From a bacterium (GTDB taxonomy: Bacteria; RUG730; JAAEPJ01): DNA of 38,199 nt. Of the stretch, positions 8,066 through 17,329 are shown one piece after another. A model generated the notes under the pieces. That model ran no database searches, was not told where the DNA came from, and was given only the letters and a program-made list of their open reading frames with translations. Position 1 is the first letter of the stretch. Each line of letters opens with the position of its first letter. A program made the translations under genes and the position numbers. The DNA lies in assembly GCA_024222485.1 (NCBI GenBank), contig JAAEPJ010000059.1:1-38199 (forward strand). The letters run 5' to 3'.

Positions 8066-8220
8066 ATTTGTTTATTTGGACACCTGTAATTGCAGGCTTT
8101 GGGACGCTTAGAGAGGTACAAACAGAGTGGAATTTATATGATGTTTTGGACGCTCATGAAGCATTAGAAATTAAAAATGAGATTGAAACACAAATCTCTA
8201 AAGGTCGGAGTAAAAAATGA
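7625..8220 (+). CDS. Tail assembly chaperone, long -1 frameshift product
   Basis: Eight Ts at 7997-8004 followed by C give the in-frame heptamer T TTT TTC at 7999-8005, which fits the X XXY YYZ rule. A -1 shift there leaves the zero frame after codon 127 and continues for 71 codons to TGA at 8218-8220, giving about 198 aa. The -1 extension contains LDLFIWTPVIAGFGTL and EWNLYDVLDAHEALEIKNE. These look like a genuine conserved C-terminal domain of chaperone long forms, and they explain an otherwise empty 150-bp gap. The final TGA overlaps the tape-measure ATG (ATGA). The lambda G/GT precedent supports the mechanism; frameshifting itself is inferred. Confidence 0.8.
7999..8005 (+). promoter_or_regulatory. 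Candidate -1 ribosomal frameshift site (T TTT TTC)
   Basis: Zero-frame codons are AGC AAA TTT TTT TTC GCC. Slippage of the last two tRNAs by one base keeps good pairing. The open -1 frame from here to the tape-measure start is the functional evidence. I did not find a clear strong pseudoknot downstream, although GCTAAAAGG-type short pairings are possible. Confidence 0.7.
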
Positions 8221-10124
8221 AAGTAAGAGAGTTATTAATCCATTGGGGGTTTAAGGTTAACAACAAACCTTTACAACAAATGGAAAGACAAATTAAAAGC
8301 ACTAAATCTTTAATTAAAACAACAACAGTTGCTCTTGCTGGAATTTCTGCTGCTACTGCATATTTTTTAAACCAATCAGGCAAAATGGAACAATGGAAAA
8401 TTAGCTTTGAAACTATGCTTGGTTCTGCTGATAAAGCGAAAGATTTAATTGAAGAAATAAAAGAATTTGCACGTAAAACACCTTTTCAATTACCTGGTGT
8501 TATTCAATCATCAAAACAATTACTCGCCTTTGGAATAGAACAACAAAAAATTATCCCTACCTTAAAATCTTTAGGAGATGTTGCAGCAGGGCTAGGAGTT
8601 CCTTTAGATCGTCTTATTTTAAATTTCGGACAAGTAAAAGCACAATCAAAATTAACAGGCAGAGAATTAAGAGATTTTGCTATAGCTGGTGTCCCACTTT
8701 TAGCAGAACTTGCCAAAATGCTTGGAAAAACAGAAGCAGAAATACAAGGGCTAGTATCCAAAGGAGAGATCGGGTTTCCACAAGTAGAGCAAGCATTCGC
8801 AAGCATGACAGGAGCAGGTGGTCGTTTTAATAATTTGATGGCTAAACAATCAAAAAGTTTTTTTGGTATTTTATCAAATATAAAAGATTTTATAACCCAG
8901 ATCGCTATTGCTATTGGTGATAAATTATTACCTCGAGCCAAACAACTGGCAAAACAATTTTTAACATTCTTAGAAATAAATAGAAAAATGATCGAACTTA
9001 AGGCAGAAAAAATAATTAAGATACTGCTTTCATATTTTGAAAAAACTTTAAATTTAACACGTGCATTGGCTGCTTCTTTTATGGGTTTTATCATTATTCT
9101 AGGTGGCTTAGAAAATGCTATCCGTCTTGTTACTTGGACTATGACAAGTTTTTTAGCTTTAAATATTGCAACAACTTTAGGCTCTGTATTTATGGCAATT
9201 CGTAATGTAATTTTAGGGCTTAAAACAATGGGAAATGCAGCTGTAATTGCCCAAGTAAAAGCTGCTTTAATTCCTCTTGCTATTGGCGCAGCTATTATAG
9301 GTTTAGGACTTATTATTGAAGATATTATTTCTTTTTTTCAAGGGAAAAAATCTGTTACTGGTGCAATTGTTGAGGCTGTAAATAAACTTCCAGCACCACT
9401 TCAATTAATAGTGAAAGGGGTATTTGCCACATTTATGCCTATTATAGGCCTCTTTAAACTCATCTCTGCCAGCATTAAGTTTATAGTAGATGGTGGTATC
9501 AAAAAAACTATTACTTCTATTATTGAATTTACAAGCAAACTTAAAAAACCACTCCAAGCTTTTGCTGATACATTTATGCTTACTTTAAAACCTATTATTA
9601 CCTTTTTCAATTTAATTAAAGATGTCATTGGTTTTATTAGTGGTGGTGGCATTAAAAAAGCTCTAGGAGCAGTTAAAGGTATCGGCAAAATTGCAATTAA
9701 GCCTTTCGATTTAATGGACAAAGTCGCACCTATGGCTAAAAAACTTAAAGACATGCCTATATTTGAGGGTCTAAAAGATAAAGCTGCCCCATTTTTAAAC
9801 AAAATTAAAGAAGGGGTAAAAGGAATATCTGCACCTGTTCTCACAAATTTAAAAGATATGCCATTTATGGAAGGGATGAAAGATTTATCTATGCCTATAA
9901 ATCCATTTGCTGTAAATCCTATGCAACTTGCTGGAGCTGGAGCAAATGCAGGAGGCGGAAATCAAGTAGTGAATGATATGAAAATAGATAACAAAATCAA
10001 TGTAACTGTGCCACCTGATACTCCACCAGAACTAGTTGGCGAAAAAATAAGAGAAGGAACAGATGACGCAATTTCAAGAATGATACGACAAACAAATAAT
10101 CTTATAGAAGATAGAGGCGAATAA
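8217..10124 (+). CDS. Tail tape measure protein
   Basis: This 635-aa protein carries the tape-measure domain in residues about 55-215: the MEQWKISFETMLGSADKAK block, LGDVAAGLGVPLDRL, GRELRDFAIAGVPLLAELAKMLG, and the SKGEIGFPQVEQAFASMTGAGGRF motif. Several hydrophobic helices follow, including ALIPLAIGAAIIGLGLII. At the roughly 0.15 nm per residue known for tape measures, the tail would be near 95 nm (inference). The start ATG overlaps the TGA of the chaperone frameshift product. Confidence 0.9.
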   Translation: MKVRELLIHWGFKVNNKPLQQMERQIKSTKSLIKTTTVALAGISAATAYFLNQSGKMEQWKISFETMLGSADKAKDLIEEIKEFARKTPFQLPGVIQSSKQLLAFGIEQQKIIPTLKSLGDVAAGLGVPLDRLILNFGQVKAQSKLTGRELRDFAIAGVPLLAELAKMLGKTEAEIQGLVSKGEIGFPQVEQAFASMTGAGGRFNNLMAKQSKSFFGILSNIKDFITQIAIAIGDKLLPRAKQLAKQFLTFLEINRKMIELKAEKIIKILLSYFEKTLNLTRALAASFMGFIIILGGLENAIRLVTWTMTSFLALNIATTLGSVFMAIRNVILGLKTMGNAAVIAQVKAALIPLAIGAAIIGLGLIIEDIISFFQGKKSVTGAIVEAVNKLPAPLQLIVKGVFATFMPIIGLFKLISASIKFIVDGGIKKTITSIIEFTSKLKKPLQAFADTFMLTLKPIITFFNLIKDVIGFISGGGIKKALGAVKGIGKIAIKPFDLMDKVAPMAKKLKDMPIFEGLKDKAAPFLNKIKEGVKGISAPVLTNLKDMPFMEGMKDLSMPINPFAVNPMQLAGAGANAGGGNQVVNDMKIDNKINVTVPPDTPPELVGEKIREGTDDAISRMIRQTNNLIEDRGE

Positions 10125-10822
10125 TGGACGTATTAAGTGTAATTTTTGGAAAACGTAATCTTTCAAAAATCGAATATGACAAAACAGGAGTACAACATTT
10201 TCTCAATTTTGATGTTTGTAAACAAATATCACATTCTTTAACCTCTACTATTACAAAAAGTGGAGTTGAAGATGGCGGAAATATTGCGGACCATGTGGTC
10301 TTAAACAATAAAACAGCAACCTTTGACATTATTATAAGCGATACGCCACTTAATGTCATAAAAAGTGCTGTTACAGGTATGGCAACCTCTTTTATTGCTG
10401 ACAAGATTAAAACAAATCCTTTAGTTAGCTTAGGAGCGGCAAAGATTGCAGGATTAATATTGGATAAAAGTGTTACAAAATCACAAGACGCTTTTAATTT
10501 ATTAGAAGAATTAAGAGATCAACGAACTCCTATAAAAGCAATTATAGGTTTTAAGAGTTACAAAAACGCTATTATAACTAATTTAAAAGTAACTCAAAAT
10601 GCAGTAAATGCAGGCTCTTTGAATGCAAATTTAACTATAGAAGAAATTACTGTTGTTAAAACAAAAAAAACCCTTATCCCAAAAGAACTTGTTGATAAAT
10701 CAGTAGAAGGAACAGCAACAAGTGAGGCAGATACAGGAAAACAAAAAACAAAAACTGTAACGGATAAAACTAAATCAGTAGCAAGCTCGATATTATCAAA
10801 ATTCACAGGGGTAGGAGCTTAA
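10124..10822 (+). CDS. Dit-like baseplate protein
   Basis: This 232-aa protein follows the tape measure and overlaps its stop by 1 bp. It has the features of Dit-like N-terminal domains of simple myophage baseplates: strands in VEDGGNIADHVVLNNKTATFDIIISDTPLN, then LLEELRDQRTPIKAIIGFKSYKNAIITNLKVTQN. Dit proteins form the ring that joins the tube to the central hub. The Thr/Lys-rich C-terminus (about 195-225) is probably flexible. Confidence 0.7.
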   Translation: MDVLSVIFGKRNLSKIEYDKTGVQHFLNFDVCKQISHSLTSTITKSGVEDGGNIADHVVLNNKTATFDIIISDTPLNVIKSAVTGMATSFIADKIKTNPLVSLGAAKIAGLILDKSVTKSQDAFNLLEELRDQRTPIKAIIGFKSYKNAIITNLKVTQNAVNAGSLNANLTIEEITVVKTKKTLIPKELVDKSVEGTATSEADTGKQKTKTVTDKTKSVASSILSKFTGVGA

Positions 10823-10824
10823 AA

Positions 10825-11145
10825 ATGGCAATAGTAGAAATACCAACACGAATAGATATTGCTTCTTATAAATATGAGATAGCTCTTGATAATGAAATAT
10901 ATACTTTTCAGTTTACTTATGTTGATCGCTTACAAAGATGGGTACTTAACATTTTGACTATTGACGAAGAACCAATCGTCATGGGTATTACATTGCATTC
11001 TAATTCAGATTTATTGGGTCGCTTTGCAAATGCCTCTCTACCGCAAGGAAAACTAATGTGCTACGACATAGAGGGCGAGCTTAAAAGTGCAGGAAGAGAT
11101 GATTTAGGTGTGCGTGTAAAACTTTTATATCAAGAGGCTCAATAA
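10825..11145 (+). CDS. Baseplate plug protein (Pam3 gp18-like)
   Basis: This 106-aa beta protein has the pattern of the small baseplate plug family: an IPTRIDIASYKYEIALDNEIYTFQF start, then YVDRLQRWVLNILTIDEEPIVMGI and a C-terminal LGVRVKLLYQE. It sits between Dit-like and hub genes, as in compact myophages such as cyanophage Pam3. The stop overlaps the next start by 1 bp. Confidence 0.75.
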   Translation: MAIVEIPTRIDIASYKYEIALDNEIYTFQFTYVDRLQRWVLNILTIDEEPIVMGITLHSNSDLLGRFANASLPQGKLMCYDIEGELKSAGRDDLGVRVKLLYQEAQ

Positions 11146-12017
11146 TGTATGAAGGTTCTTTATTTCATCGTATCTGCACTGTAGAAATAGGAGAAGCAGG
11201 CAAAGAAGGTAACAATTTTGGAGGATTACGCACTAAGTTTAATATTAAAAAAAATATTCAAAGTACAGCTAATCAAGGGACTATTGAATTATATAACCTT
11301 AATGCAACTAGCAGAGGCTTTTTAGATGGTTTTGCAGAAAAAAAAGACACGAAAAAAACAGCAAAAAGCACAAAATTTGAAAAATTGGTTTGTATCTTAA
11401 AAGCAGGATATAAAGGAATCACAGTTGATGAAGAAAACTTAGATATTATTTTTAGCGGTGATATTTATAGGGTTTCTCATGAAAAAAAAGGTGTTGATAT
11501 TATTACGACTTTAGAATGTGGAGATAGTCAACGAAAATTAACAGAGACACATATTGAACAAAGTTTTAAAGCAGGGACTAAAAATAAAAAAATTATTGAA
11601 TATGTTGTTGAAAAATTAGGTTTAACAATAGGAAGACAAGTTAAATTAAGCGACATTGAATACTCAAAAGGACTTACGATCACTGGAAACATTACAGAGA
11701 TCATGGACACTTTAACAGAAAGAGAAGACGTAAATTGGCATGTACAAGATGGCGTAGTTTATATTGATGATGATACTTTTACTGCTGAACAAGAAAAAAA
11801 AGCCATTGTCATTGCCAAAAATACAGGACTTATAGGTTTACCGATTTTAAGAGAAAAAGGGCTTGAGGTAATTAGCTTGCTTCAACCATCTATCAAACCT
11901 GGTAAATTTATCAAATTAGAAAGTTCTATAAAAGAGGGATTTTTTAAAGTACGAGAAGCAGTTTATGAAGGAGATACTTTAGATGGAAACTGGCAAGTGA
12001 GGTTAATAGTAGAATGA
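11145..12017 (+). CDS. Baseplate central hub protein (gp27/gpD-like)
   Basis: This 290-aa protein sits between the plug and spike genes, where the hub is expected. Visible features are FGGLRTKFNIKKNIQSTANQGTIELYNL near the N-terminus, DIIFSGDIYRVSHEKKGVDIITTLECGD in the centre, and a C-terminal LGLIGLPILREKGLEVISLLQPSIKPG-like part. These match the SGxV..., ..GLxxxxLL.P.l.pG pattern of phage hub proteins. It overlaps the spike gene by 4 bp. Confidence 0.75.
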   Translation: MYEGSLFHRICTVEIGEAGKEGNNFGGLRTKFNIKKNIQSTANQGTIELYNLNATSRGFLDGFAEKKDTKKTAKSTKFEKLVCILKAGYKGITVDEENLDIIFSGDIYRVSHEKKGVDIITTLECGDSQRKLTETHIEQSFKAGTKNKKIIEYVVEKLGLTIGRQVKLSDIEYSKGLTITGNITEIMDTLTEREDVNWHVQDGVVYIDDDTFTAEQEKKAIVIAKNTGLIGLPILREKGLEVISLLQPSIKPGKFIKLESSIKEGFFKVREAVYEGDTLDGNWQVRLIVE

Positions 12018-12694
12018 AAAATGTAAAAAATGAAAACCCTGATTTATATATGCTAATGAACAGGATAATAAGCATGAGACTAGCAAGCTTAAATACTGTT
12101 ATGCCTGCAATTATAGATAAGTTTGACGCAGAAAATAAGACTTGTGATGTTACGCCTGTTTTTAAGAAAAAATATATTAATGAAGATAATGCTTTACAGT
12201 TGCCAGTTATTCAAAATGTGCCAATTGTTTTTCCTCAAACAAGTAATTCAATCATCTCTTTACCAATGAAAAGAGGCGATAGTGTTCTTTTGGTGTTTTC
12301 TCAAAGGTCTTTGGAAGATTGGAAAACAAAAGGTGGCATATTAGAACCAGCAGACAAGCGTAAACATAATATAAATGACGCAATAGCCATTCCTGGAGTT
12401 TTCCCTATAGGACAAGGTTTAAAAGCTGATAATTCTGCCATCAAAGTGCAAAATGGCGATCTTACTGTTTTGGTTTATGAAGACGGTAAAATTGAAATAA
12501 AAAATACAGCTGGAGAATTGGTGAGTATCTTAAGTGATCTTTGCGAAGAGACTAAAAACTTGGCTACTGAAATTGCAAACATTACGACATTGGTTATGGG
12601 AGCACCAGTGCCTCCAAGTAATGTGGCACAACTTACTTTATATATAGCAAAATTTAATGCTGTTTTAACAAAATTGAATACTTTTAAAAAATGA
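12014..12694 (+). CDS. Baseplate spike protein (Gp138 N-terminal domain)
   Basis: This 226-aa protein matches the Gp138-type spike. It has an OB-like domain (residues about 20-120) with MPAIIDKFDAENKTCDVTPVF, LQLPVIQNVPIVFPQ, LPMKRGDSVLLVFSQRSLEDW and ADKRKHNINDAIAIPGVFP. A short beta stretch (about 140-175) and a helical C-terminus follow. It would form the trimeric membrane-piercing tip. It lacks a long beta-helix, so the spike should be short. Confidence 0.85.
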   Translation: MKNVKNENPDLYMLMNRIISMRLASLNTVMPAIIDKFDAENKTCDVTPVFKKKYINEDNALQLPVIQNVPIVFPQTSNSIISLPMKRGDSVLLVFSQRSLEDWKTKGGILEPADKRKHNINDAIAIPGVFPIGQGLKADNSAIKVQNGDLTVLVYEDGKIEIKNTAGELVSILSDLCEETKNLATEIANITTLVMGAPVPPSNVAQLTLYIAKFNAVLTKLNTFKK

Positions 12695-12706
12695 TAGGAG
12701 TAAAAA

Positions 12707-13066
12707 ATGTCAGATATACAACTTGATATAAGTAATGATATAGCGATTGAAAATAACGATATAGTACTTATTTCAAGCAGTGATGAGGTAAAACAAAGAT
12801 TACTTCAAAATTTAAAGTCTTTTTATGGTGATTGGTTTTTAAATTTAACAACAGGTGTCCCATATTATCAAGACATTTTTGGTAAAGATTATGATGTTGA
12901 AGTCATTAGTGTAATTTTGAAACAAACAATATTAAACACTCTAGGAGTTTTAGAGCTTTTAAGTTTTGAGCTTAGCATTGATGACACAGAAAGGAAATTG
13001 AGTCTGTCTTTTGATGTGAGAGCGACTGATAAAACAATTTCTATAAGCGAGGTGATATTACAATGA
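12707..13066 (+). CDS. Baseplate wedge protein, gp25/GPW-like
   Basis: This 119-aa protein has the gp25-like layout: an ISNDIAIENNDIVLISSSDEVKQRL start, FYGDWFLNLTTGVPYYQDIFGKD (the conserved GdWfld...GvpY.d.ilGk block) and SFELSIDDTERKLSLSFDVRATD. The family initiates sheath assembly at the baseplate. It overlaps the gpJ gene by 4 bp. Confidence 0.85.
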   Translation: MSDIQLDISNDIAIENNDIVLISSSDEVKQRLLQNLKSFYGDWFLNLTTGVPYYQDIFGKDYDVEVISVILKQTILNTLGVLELLSFELSIDDTERKLSLSFDVRATDKTISISEVILQ

Positions 13067-14523
13067 GTTATGGTTTAACTGCTCAAGGATTTGTTATTAA
13101 AAGGCTTATAGACATTCAAGAAGAATTACAGTCTGAATTTAAGAGTGTTTTAGGCGATGGTATTAACTTAGATGATAATGCTCCTTTAGGTCAAATTATA
13201 GGCATTATGGCAGAACGTGAATCGCTTATATGGGAGCTTGCTTTATCTGTCTATAACTCTCAATACCCAGATACAGCAGAAGGAACAAGTTTAAAAAATT
13301 CTTGTGCTTTGGTTGGTGTTCGTGCTTTAGACGCAACAAATTCAACAGCTGTGATAAGAGCAAGAGGAACAGTAAGCACAACAATACCAGATGGACGAAT
13401 TGTATCAGTAGCAGGAAATTCAGATGTAAGGTTTGTAACTGATTCTCAAGGGATAATTGCTGCGGCAGTAAATGCAGAACAAAAAATAACCTTTTCTTCT
13501 GTCCCTGATAGTGGAACTTGGACGATTACTTTTGATGGAGAGACAACCGCAGTCTTAGCTTTTAATGAAAATGCCAGCACTATTGAAACTGAACTTGAAA
13601 ATTTAAGCAATATTACAGATGTTTCAGTAATTGGAGATTATGCTAATGGCTTTACTATCGAATTTATAAACATTGATGGAGATAAACAACAGCCTTCATT
13701 TACTGTAAATAATAGTCTTTTCACTGGGGCAACTATTGTAGATGAAACAATAACCGTTTTAGATGAAGGCGGTTCTTATATTGATATCGCTTGTACAGCA
13801 GAAGACAAAGGAGCAAATCAAGCTCCTAGTATGACTTTAACCGAAATTGAGACACTTGTTGCTGGTTGGGATGAAGCCTATAACTTACTTGACGCTCAAA
13901 TAGGCAGAGACGAAGAAACTGATGAAGCTTTAAGGTTAAGGCGTGATATTTCTTTACAGCAATCAAGAGCTGGAACTGTAGAAGCGATCAGAAACGATTT
14001 ACAAGAAATAGAAGATGTTGTTGATGTAATTGTTTTTGAAAATGACGATATTGTGGTTGATGGAAATGGCAGACCAGCTAAATCATTTGAAGTAGTGCTT
14101 GATGGCGGAGATGATGATGCTATTGCAAACGCTATATGGAACGTCAAACCAGCAGGAATTGAGACTTTTGGAACTGTGAGTAAAACTGTTTACGATTCAC
14201 ATGGCACAGCTCACACAATCTACTTTTCAAGACCTACTGACATTGATATTTATGTTGAAATAACTGTAACTAAAAAGAATGGTGCAACAGTAACAGAAAC
14301 TCAAGTAAAAGACGCCATTATTGCATATGGAGACAACTTAATATTTGGAGACGATATTATTGTATACCCTGCCTTTATGGCAGCTTTAAATGGCTTAGAA
14401 ATTGAAGATATTACGCTTGATATAGGTACAGCACCAGCACCAAGTGGAGACGACAATATTGTAATTGCACCTAATGAAAAAGCTAGGTTTGATACGTCAA
14501 ATATTACTGTAACGATTATTTAG
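13063..14523 (+). CDS. Baseplate J-like protein
   Basis: This 486-aa protein has baseplate J features: GFVIKRLIDIQEELQSEF at the N-terminus, DDNAPLGQIIGIMAERESLIWELALSVYNSQYPD, and the DAQIGRDEETDEALRLRRDISLQQSRAGT block (about residues 280-310). The C-terminal DIDIYVEITVTKKNG and AFMAALNGLEIEDITLDIG follow. Residues about 139-231 are an inserted Ig-like beta domain (GTWTITFDGETTAVLAF) not needed in the minimal family. The product should form the outer baseplate wedge. Confidence 0.85.
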   Translation: MSYGLTAQGFVIKRLIDIQEELQSEFKSVLGDGINLDDNAPLGQIIGIMAERESLIWELALSVYNSQYPDTAEGTSLKNSCALVGVRALDATNSTAVIRARGTVSTTIPDGRIVSVAGNSDVRFVTDSQGIIAAAVNAEQKITFSSVPDSGTWTITFDGETTAVLAFNENASTIETELENLSNITDVSVIGDYANGFTIEFINIDGDKQQPSFTVNNSLFTGATIVDETITVLDEGGSYIDIACTAEDKGANQAPSMTLTEIETLVAGWDEAYNLLDAQIGRDEETDEALRLRRDISLQQSRAGTVEAIRNDLQEIEDVVDVIVFENDDIVVDGNGRPAKSFEVVLDGGDDDAIANAIWNVKPAGIETFGTVSKTVYDSHGTAHTIYFSRPTDIDIYVEITVTKKNGATVTETQVKDAIIAYGDNLIFGDDIIVYPAFMAALNGLEIEDITLDIGTAPAPSGDDNIVIAPNEKARFDTSNITVTII

Positions 14524-14535
14524 GAGATTTTTAAA

Positions 14536-15129
14536 ATGCAAGCAGAAAAGATTACAACTCATGTAATAGACGCTTTAAAAAGGTTTATTGAGCAGTATAA
14601 AAACAGCTCTAAACTTCAAGGTATTACTGCTTCTTTTTGTAATCAAATACAAGATATAGAAAATGCCCTTTGTTCTCTTTATGGCAGACTAGATATTGAT
14701 AATATCACAGGCAACGACTTAGACAATATCGGCAAAATTGTAGGACAAGATAGACTAGGTTTTACTGATGATATTTATAGAATTTTAATTTATACAAGAA
14801 TAGCAATTAATGTGTCTGGCGGAATACCAGAAAACATAATAAGTATATTTCAAATATTAACACAATGCACGGAAGTTGAATTTTTAGAAATTTTCCCAGC
14901 AGGTGTTCATATTATGGCAAATTTAGAGATTGATAGTAGCCTCACAGATTACATAAAAGAAGCCTTAGAAAGCTCTTTAGCAGCAGGCGTAACTTTAAGC
15001 GGTGTAGGTTATTATGATCCAACGAATGCTTTTACTTTTACAGATGGAACGCCAGAAGTAGATTCAGAGCATGGATTTGGAGACACTGGAGACGCATTAG
15101 AAGGCGGACTATTAAGTGTCGTTTTATAA
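14536..15129 (+). CDS. DUF2612-like baseplate/tail protein (gpI position)
   Basis: This 197-aa protein follows gpJ, where gpI-type proteins lie. The helical N-terminus includes LYGRLDIDNITGNDLDNIGKIVGQDRLGFTDDIYRILIYTRIAINVSGG, a close fit to DUF2612. The C-terminus (YYDPTNAFTFTDGTPEVDSEHGFGD) is a short Gly/Asp-rich tail. It probably connects the wedge to the tail fibre encoded next. Confidence 0.75.
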   Translation: MQAEKITTHVIDALKRFIEQYKNSSKLQGITASFCNQIQDIENALCSLYGRLDIDNITGNDLDNIGKIVGQDRLGFTDDIYRILIYTRIAINVSGGIPENIISIFQILTQCTEVEFLEIFPAGVHIMANLEIDSSLTDYIKEALESSLAAGVTLSGVGYYDPTNAFTFTDGTPEVDSEHGFGDTGDALEGGLLSVVL

Positions 15130-15150
15130 GAAATTTAGGAGATAAAAATT

Positions 15151-16749
15151 ATGGCTAAACCAACATCAAAACCAGAATGGACAGACGGAACACCTGCCAA
15201 TAGAGAAGAACCAGACGGAAGCCGAAAAAGTACAGGTTTCCTTGCAGAAAGACCGCCTTTTCAATGGTGGAACTGGTTAATATGGATTATTGGACAGTGG
15301 GTAAATTATTTAGAAGAAATAACTGATTATTTAAAGACTAAGGTTACTAATGATGGCTCTAACCATGTCATTTTACAAGCTGATGAAGATGGACAAGGCG
15401 TAAAACTACAAAGCAAAAGTGATGGTGGAACTTTAATTGATAATTTTATTGCTGATAAAGATGGTCATGTAGGTTTTAGCGGTGTTGGATATGGTGTTTT
15501 TAATTATTTTAATGATTCAGGAGTGGCTAATGCTTATGTTTTATCAAAAATATCAGGAGCAACTCTTGAACTTAAAAAAATAGAAAATGGCACGACTGCT
15601 TGGTTTAGAACTACTAATGCAAATACAAGTGCTTCAACTGTTAATGTAGAAGGAACAGGCGTAAAAGCAATTAAATATCTAAATGGAAGCACTGATTTAG
15701 TAGCAGGAGCAATCCCAGCCAATACAGATATAAAACTAAAATATAACGGAAGTGTCTGGCTATTATGCAATGAACCTGAATATAAGTCAGGAAATTTATT
15801 AACAGATGGTAATTTTGAAAATGTATCAAATTGGGCACTAGAATCTGGAATGACACTATATACATCAACCGCAGAACCTATTTTTGGTCAAACACATGGT
15901 CAATTAGTCAATGATGGGACAGGCGGAGGGGGTTTAACAGGGTGTTATAAAACTGTAGATTTAAAAACACCTATGATAGAAAACAAATATATTACAACAG
16001 GCTTATATTTAAGAAGGTATGTGTCTACAGGTGGAAATACAGTAGGCGTAAAAATAAAATTTCTAAATTCAAGTTGGGTTGAAATTAGTTCTGTAACACA
16101 TTTAACAGGATATGGAGCAGCAACAGCGTGGACCCCTTATTATTGGAATGATATTGCTCCAGCAGGAACTCAAGTCATTAGAGTTTATATTCAATCAATG
16201 TATAGTGAAGATTTATATTTATCTTCCGTCTTTTGTACTTTAGGAAAAAAGCCATTATTTGGGGCACAACCAAGTTCTTCATTAATCACATCAGAAGAAA
16301 ATTCTGACATTGTATTTCGTGGCACTTATCCTGAGCTCAAGGTCCATGCGAAATTTAAATACGGAAGATTAGAGGCTTATGGATATAGTCATTATATAGG
16401 AAGTATTGGTAGTGGAGGGACTATAGATTTTTACTTAGGTAGATATATGTCAGGTATTTTGACAGTACAATCAAGTTGGGGCGGAGCAACAGGAGTAAAA
16501 AGTACTATGTATTTTATTAGCGGACAATCTTTCAGTAGTTATATTAATACAATTAGTGATATATCAACAGGAGGCGGAAGTCATACTTTATCTTATTTAG
16601 GATACACTGATTATTTACATGGAGTAGTGAGATTTGCACAACAATTTAGAGTAACAAATAATGGTTATCAGGGAAGCACGGGGTCAAGTGTATGGTGGAC
16701 ACCTTTTGTTAAAGGTAGTGATCAAGAAAGAGCAAACCCAATAGCTTAA
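15151..16749 (+). CDS. Tail fibre / receptor-binding protein
   Basis: This 532-aa protein begins with a Pro/Trp-rich attachment segment (KPEWTDGTPANREEPDGS, FQWWNWLIWIIGQWVNYLEE) common at fibre N-termini. A triple-strand-like region and a CBM-like beta domain (about 215-370) with LLTDGNFENVSNWALESG follow. The C-terminal Gly/Ser/Tyr-rich domain (about 390-532) ends in FRVTNNGYQGSTGSSVWWTP. A probable fibre assembly gene follows 17 bp later. Receptor specificity cannot be read from sequence. Confidence 0.75.
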   Translation: MAKPTSKPEWTDGTPANREEPDGSRKSTGFLAERPPFQWWNWLIWIIGQWVNYLEEITDYLKTKVTNDGSNHVILQADEDGQGVKLQSKSDGGTLIDNFIADKDGHVGFSGVGYGVFNYFNDSGVANAYVLSKISGATLELKKIENGTTAWFRTTNANTSASTVNVEGTGVKAIKYLNGSTDLVAGAIPANTDIKLKYNGSVWLLCNEPEYKSGNLLTDGNFENVSNWALESGMTLYTSTAEPIFGQTHGQLVNDGTGGGGLTGCYKTVDLKTPMIENKYITTGLYLRRYVSTGGNTVGVKIKFLNSSWVEISSVTHLTGYGAATAWTPYYWNDIAPAGTQVIRVYIQSMYSEDLYLSSVFCTLGKKPLFGAQPSSSLITSEENSDIVFRGTYPELKVHAKFKYGRLEAYGYSHYIGSIGSGGTIDFYLGRYMSGILTVQSSWGGATGVKSTMYFISGQSFSSYINTISDISTGGGSHTLSYLGYTDYLHGVVRFAQQFRVTNNGYQGSTGSSVWWTPFVKGSDQERANPIA

Positions 16750-16766
16750 AGAGGAGAAATAAAAAT

Positions 16767-17315
16767 ATGAATGATATTAATTTAGAAAGAACAGAACCTA
16801 TCCCTGATAATTGGCTAGAAATAGGGCAAGAACAAAAAGCGGCATATGAAAAACAAGCAACGCCTCAACCTACACCGATTGAAGAACCAGAAGAGCTAAC
16901 AGAGGAAGAAAAAATTGCTGAGTTAAAAAACGCTAAAAAATACGAAATTAAAAGATTAACGCAAGAAAAAGAAGCAAATTCTATATCCATTCAATTATCA
17001 GATAATTTGGATAGCTTGACAACTTTAACAGAGGTAAACGAATTTAATGTTTTAGACGAAATTACAACGATTATTGACACTCTTGATTACAAAAAAGAGA
17101 AAAAAATAGAAGAACTAAAATCTAAAACATCTACTGAAATTTATGCTGTATATCCTGACTATAAACAAAGGAATATGGCTTTAGGGATATATACAGAAGA
17201 AGAAAAGCAAATAATGGTAAATTTTATAAATACTAAAAGAACTGAAAACGATACAACTGAAACAGCAATAAATAATGCGACAACACCAGCAGAATTGGAA
17301 GCTATAACAATTTAA
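16767..17315 (+). CDS. Probable tail fibre assembly protein
   Basis: This 182-aa protein lies directly behind the fibre gene with a GAGGAG site. It has a Pro-rich linker (PQPTPIEEPEELTEEEK), then a charged helical region (KIAELKNAKKYEIKRLTQEKEA) and a C-terminal helical segment. The AKxxEIxxxxxxKEA pattern is common in small fibre chaperones and DUF4376-like proteins. The assignment is by position and layout. Confidence 0.5.
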   Translation: MNDINLERTEPIPDNWLEIGQEQKAAYEKQATPQPTPIEEPEELTEEEKIAELKNAKKYEIKRLTQEKEANSISIQLSDNLDSLTTLTEVNEFNVLDEITTIIDTLDYKKEKKIEELKSKTSTEIYAVYPDYKQRNMALGIYTEEEKQIMVNFINTKRTENDTTETAINNATTPAELEAITI

Positions 17316-17329
17316 AAGGACTGATTTTT

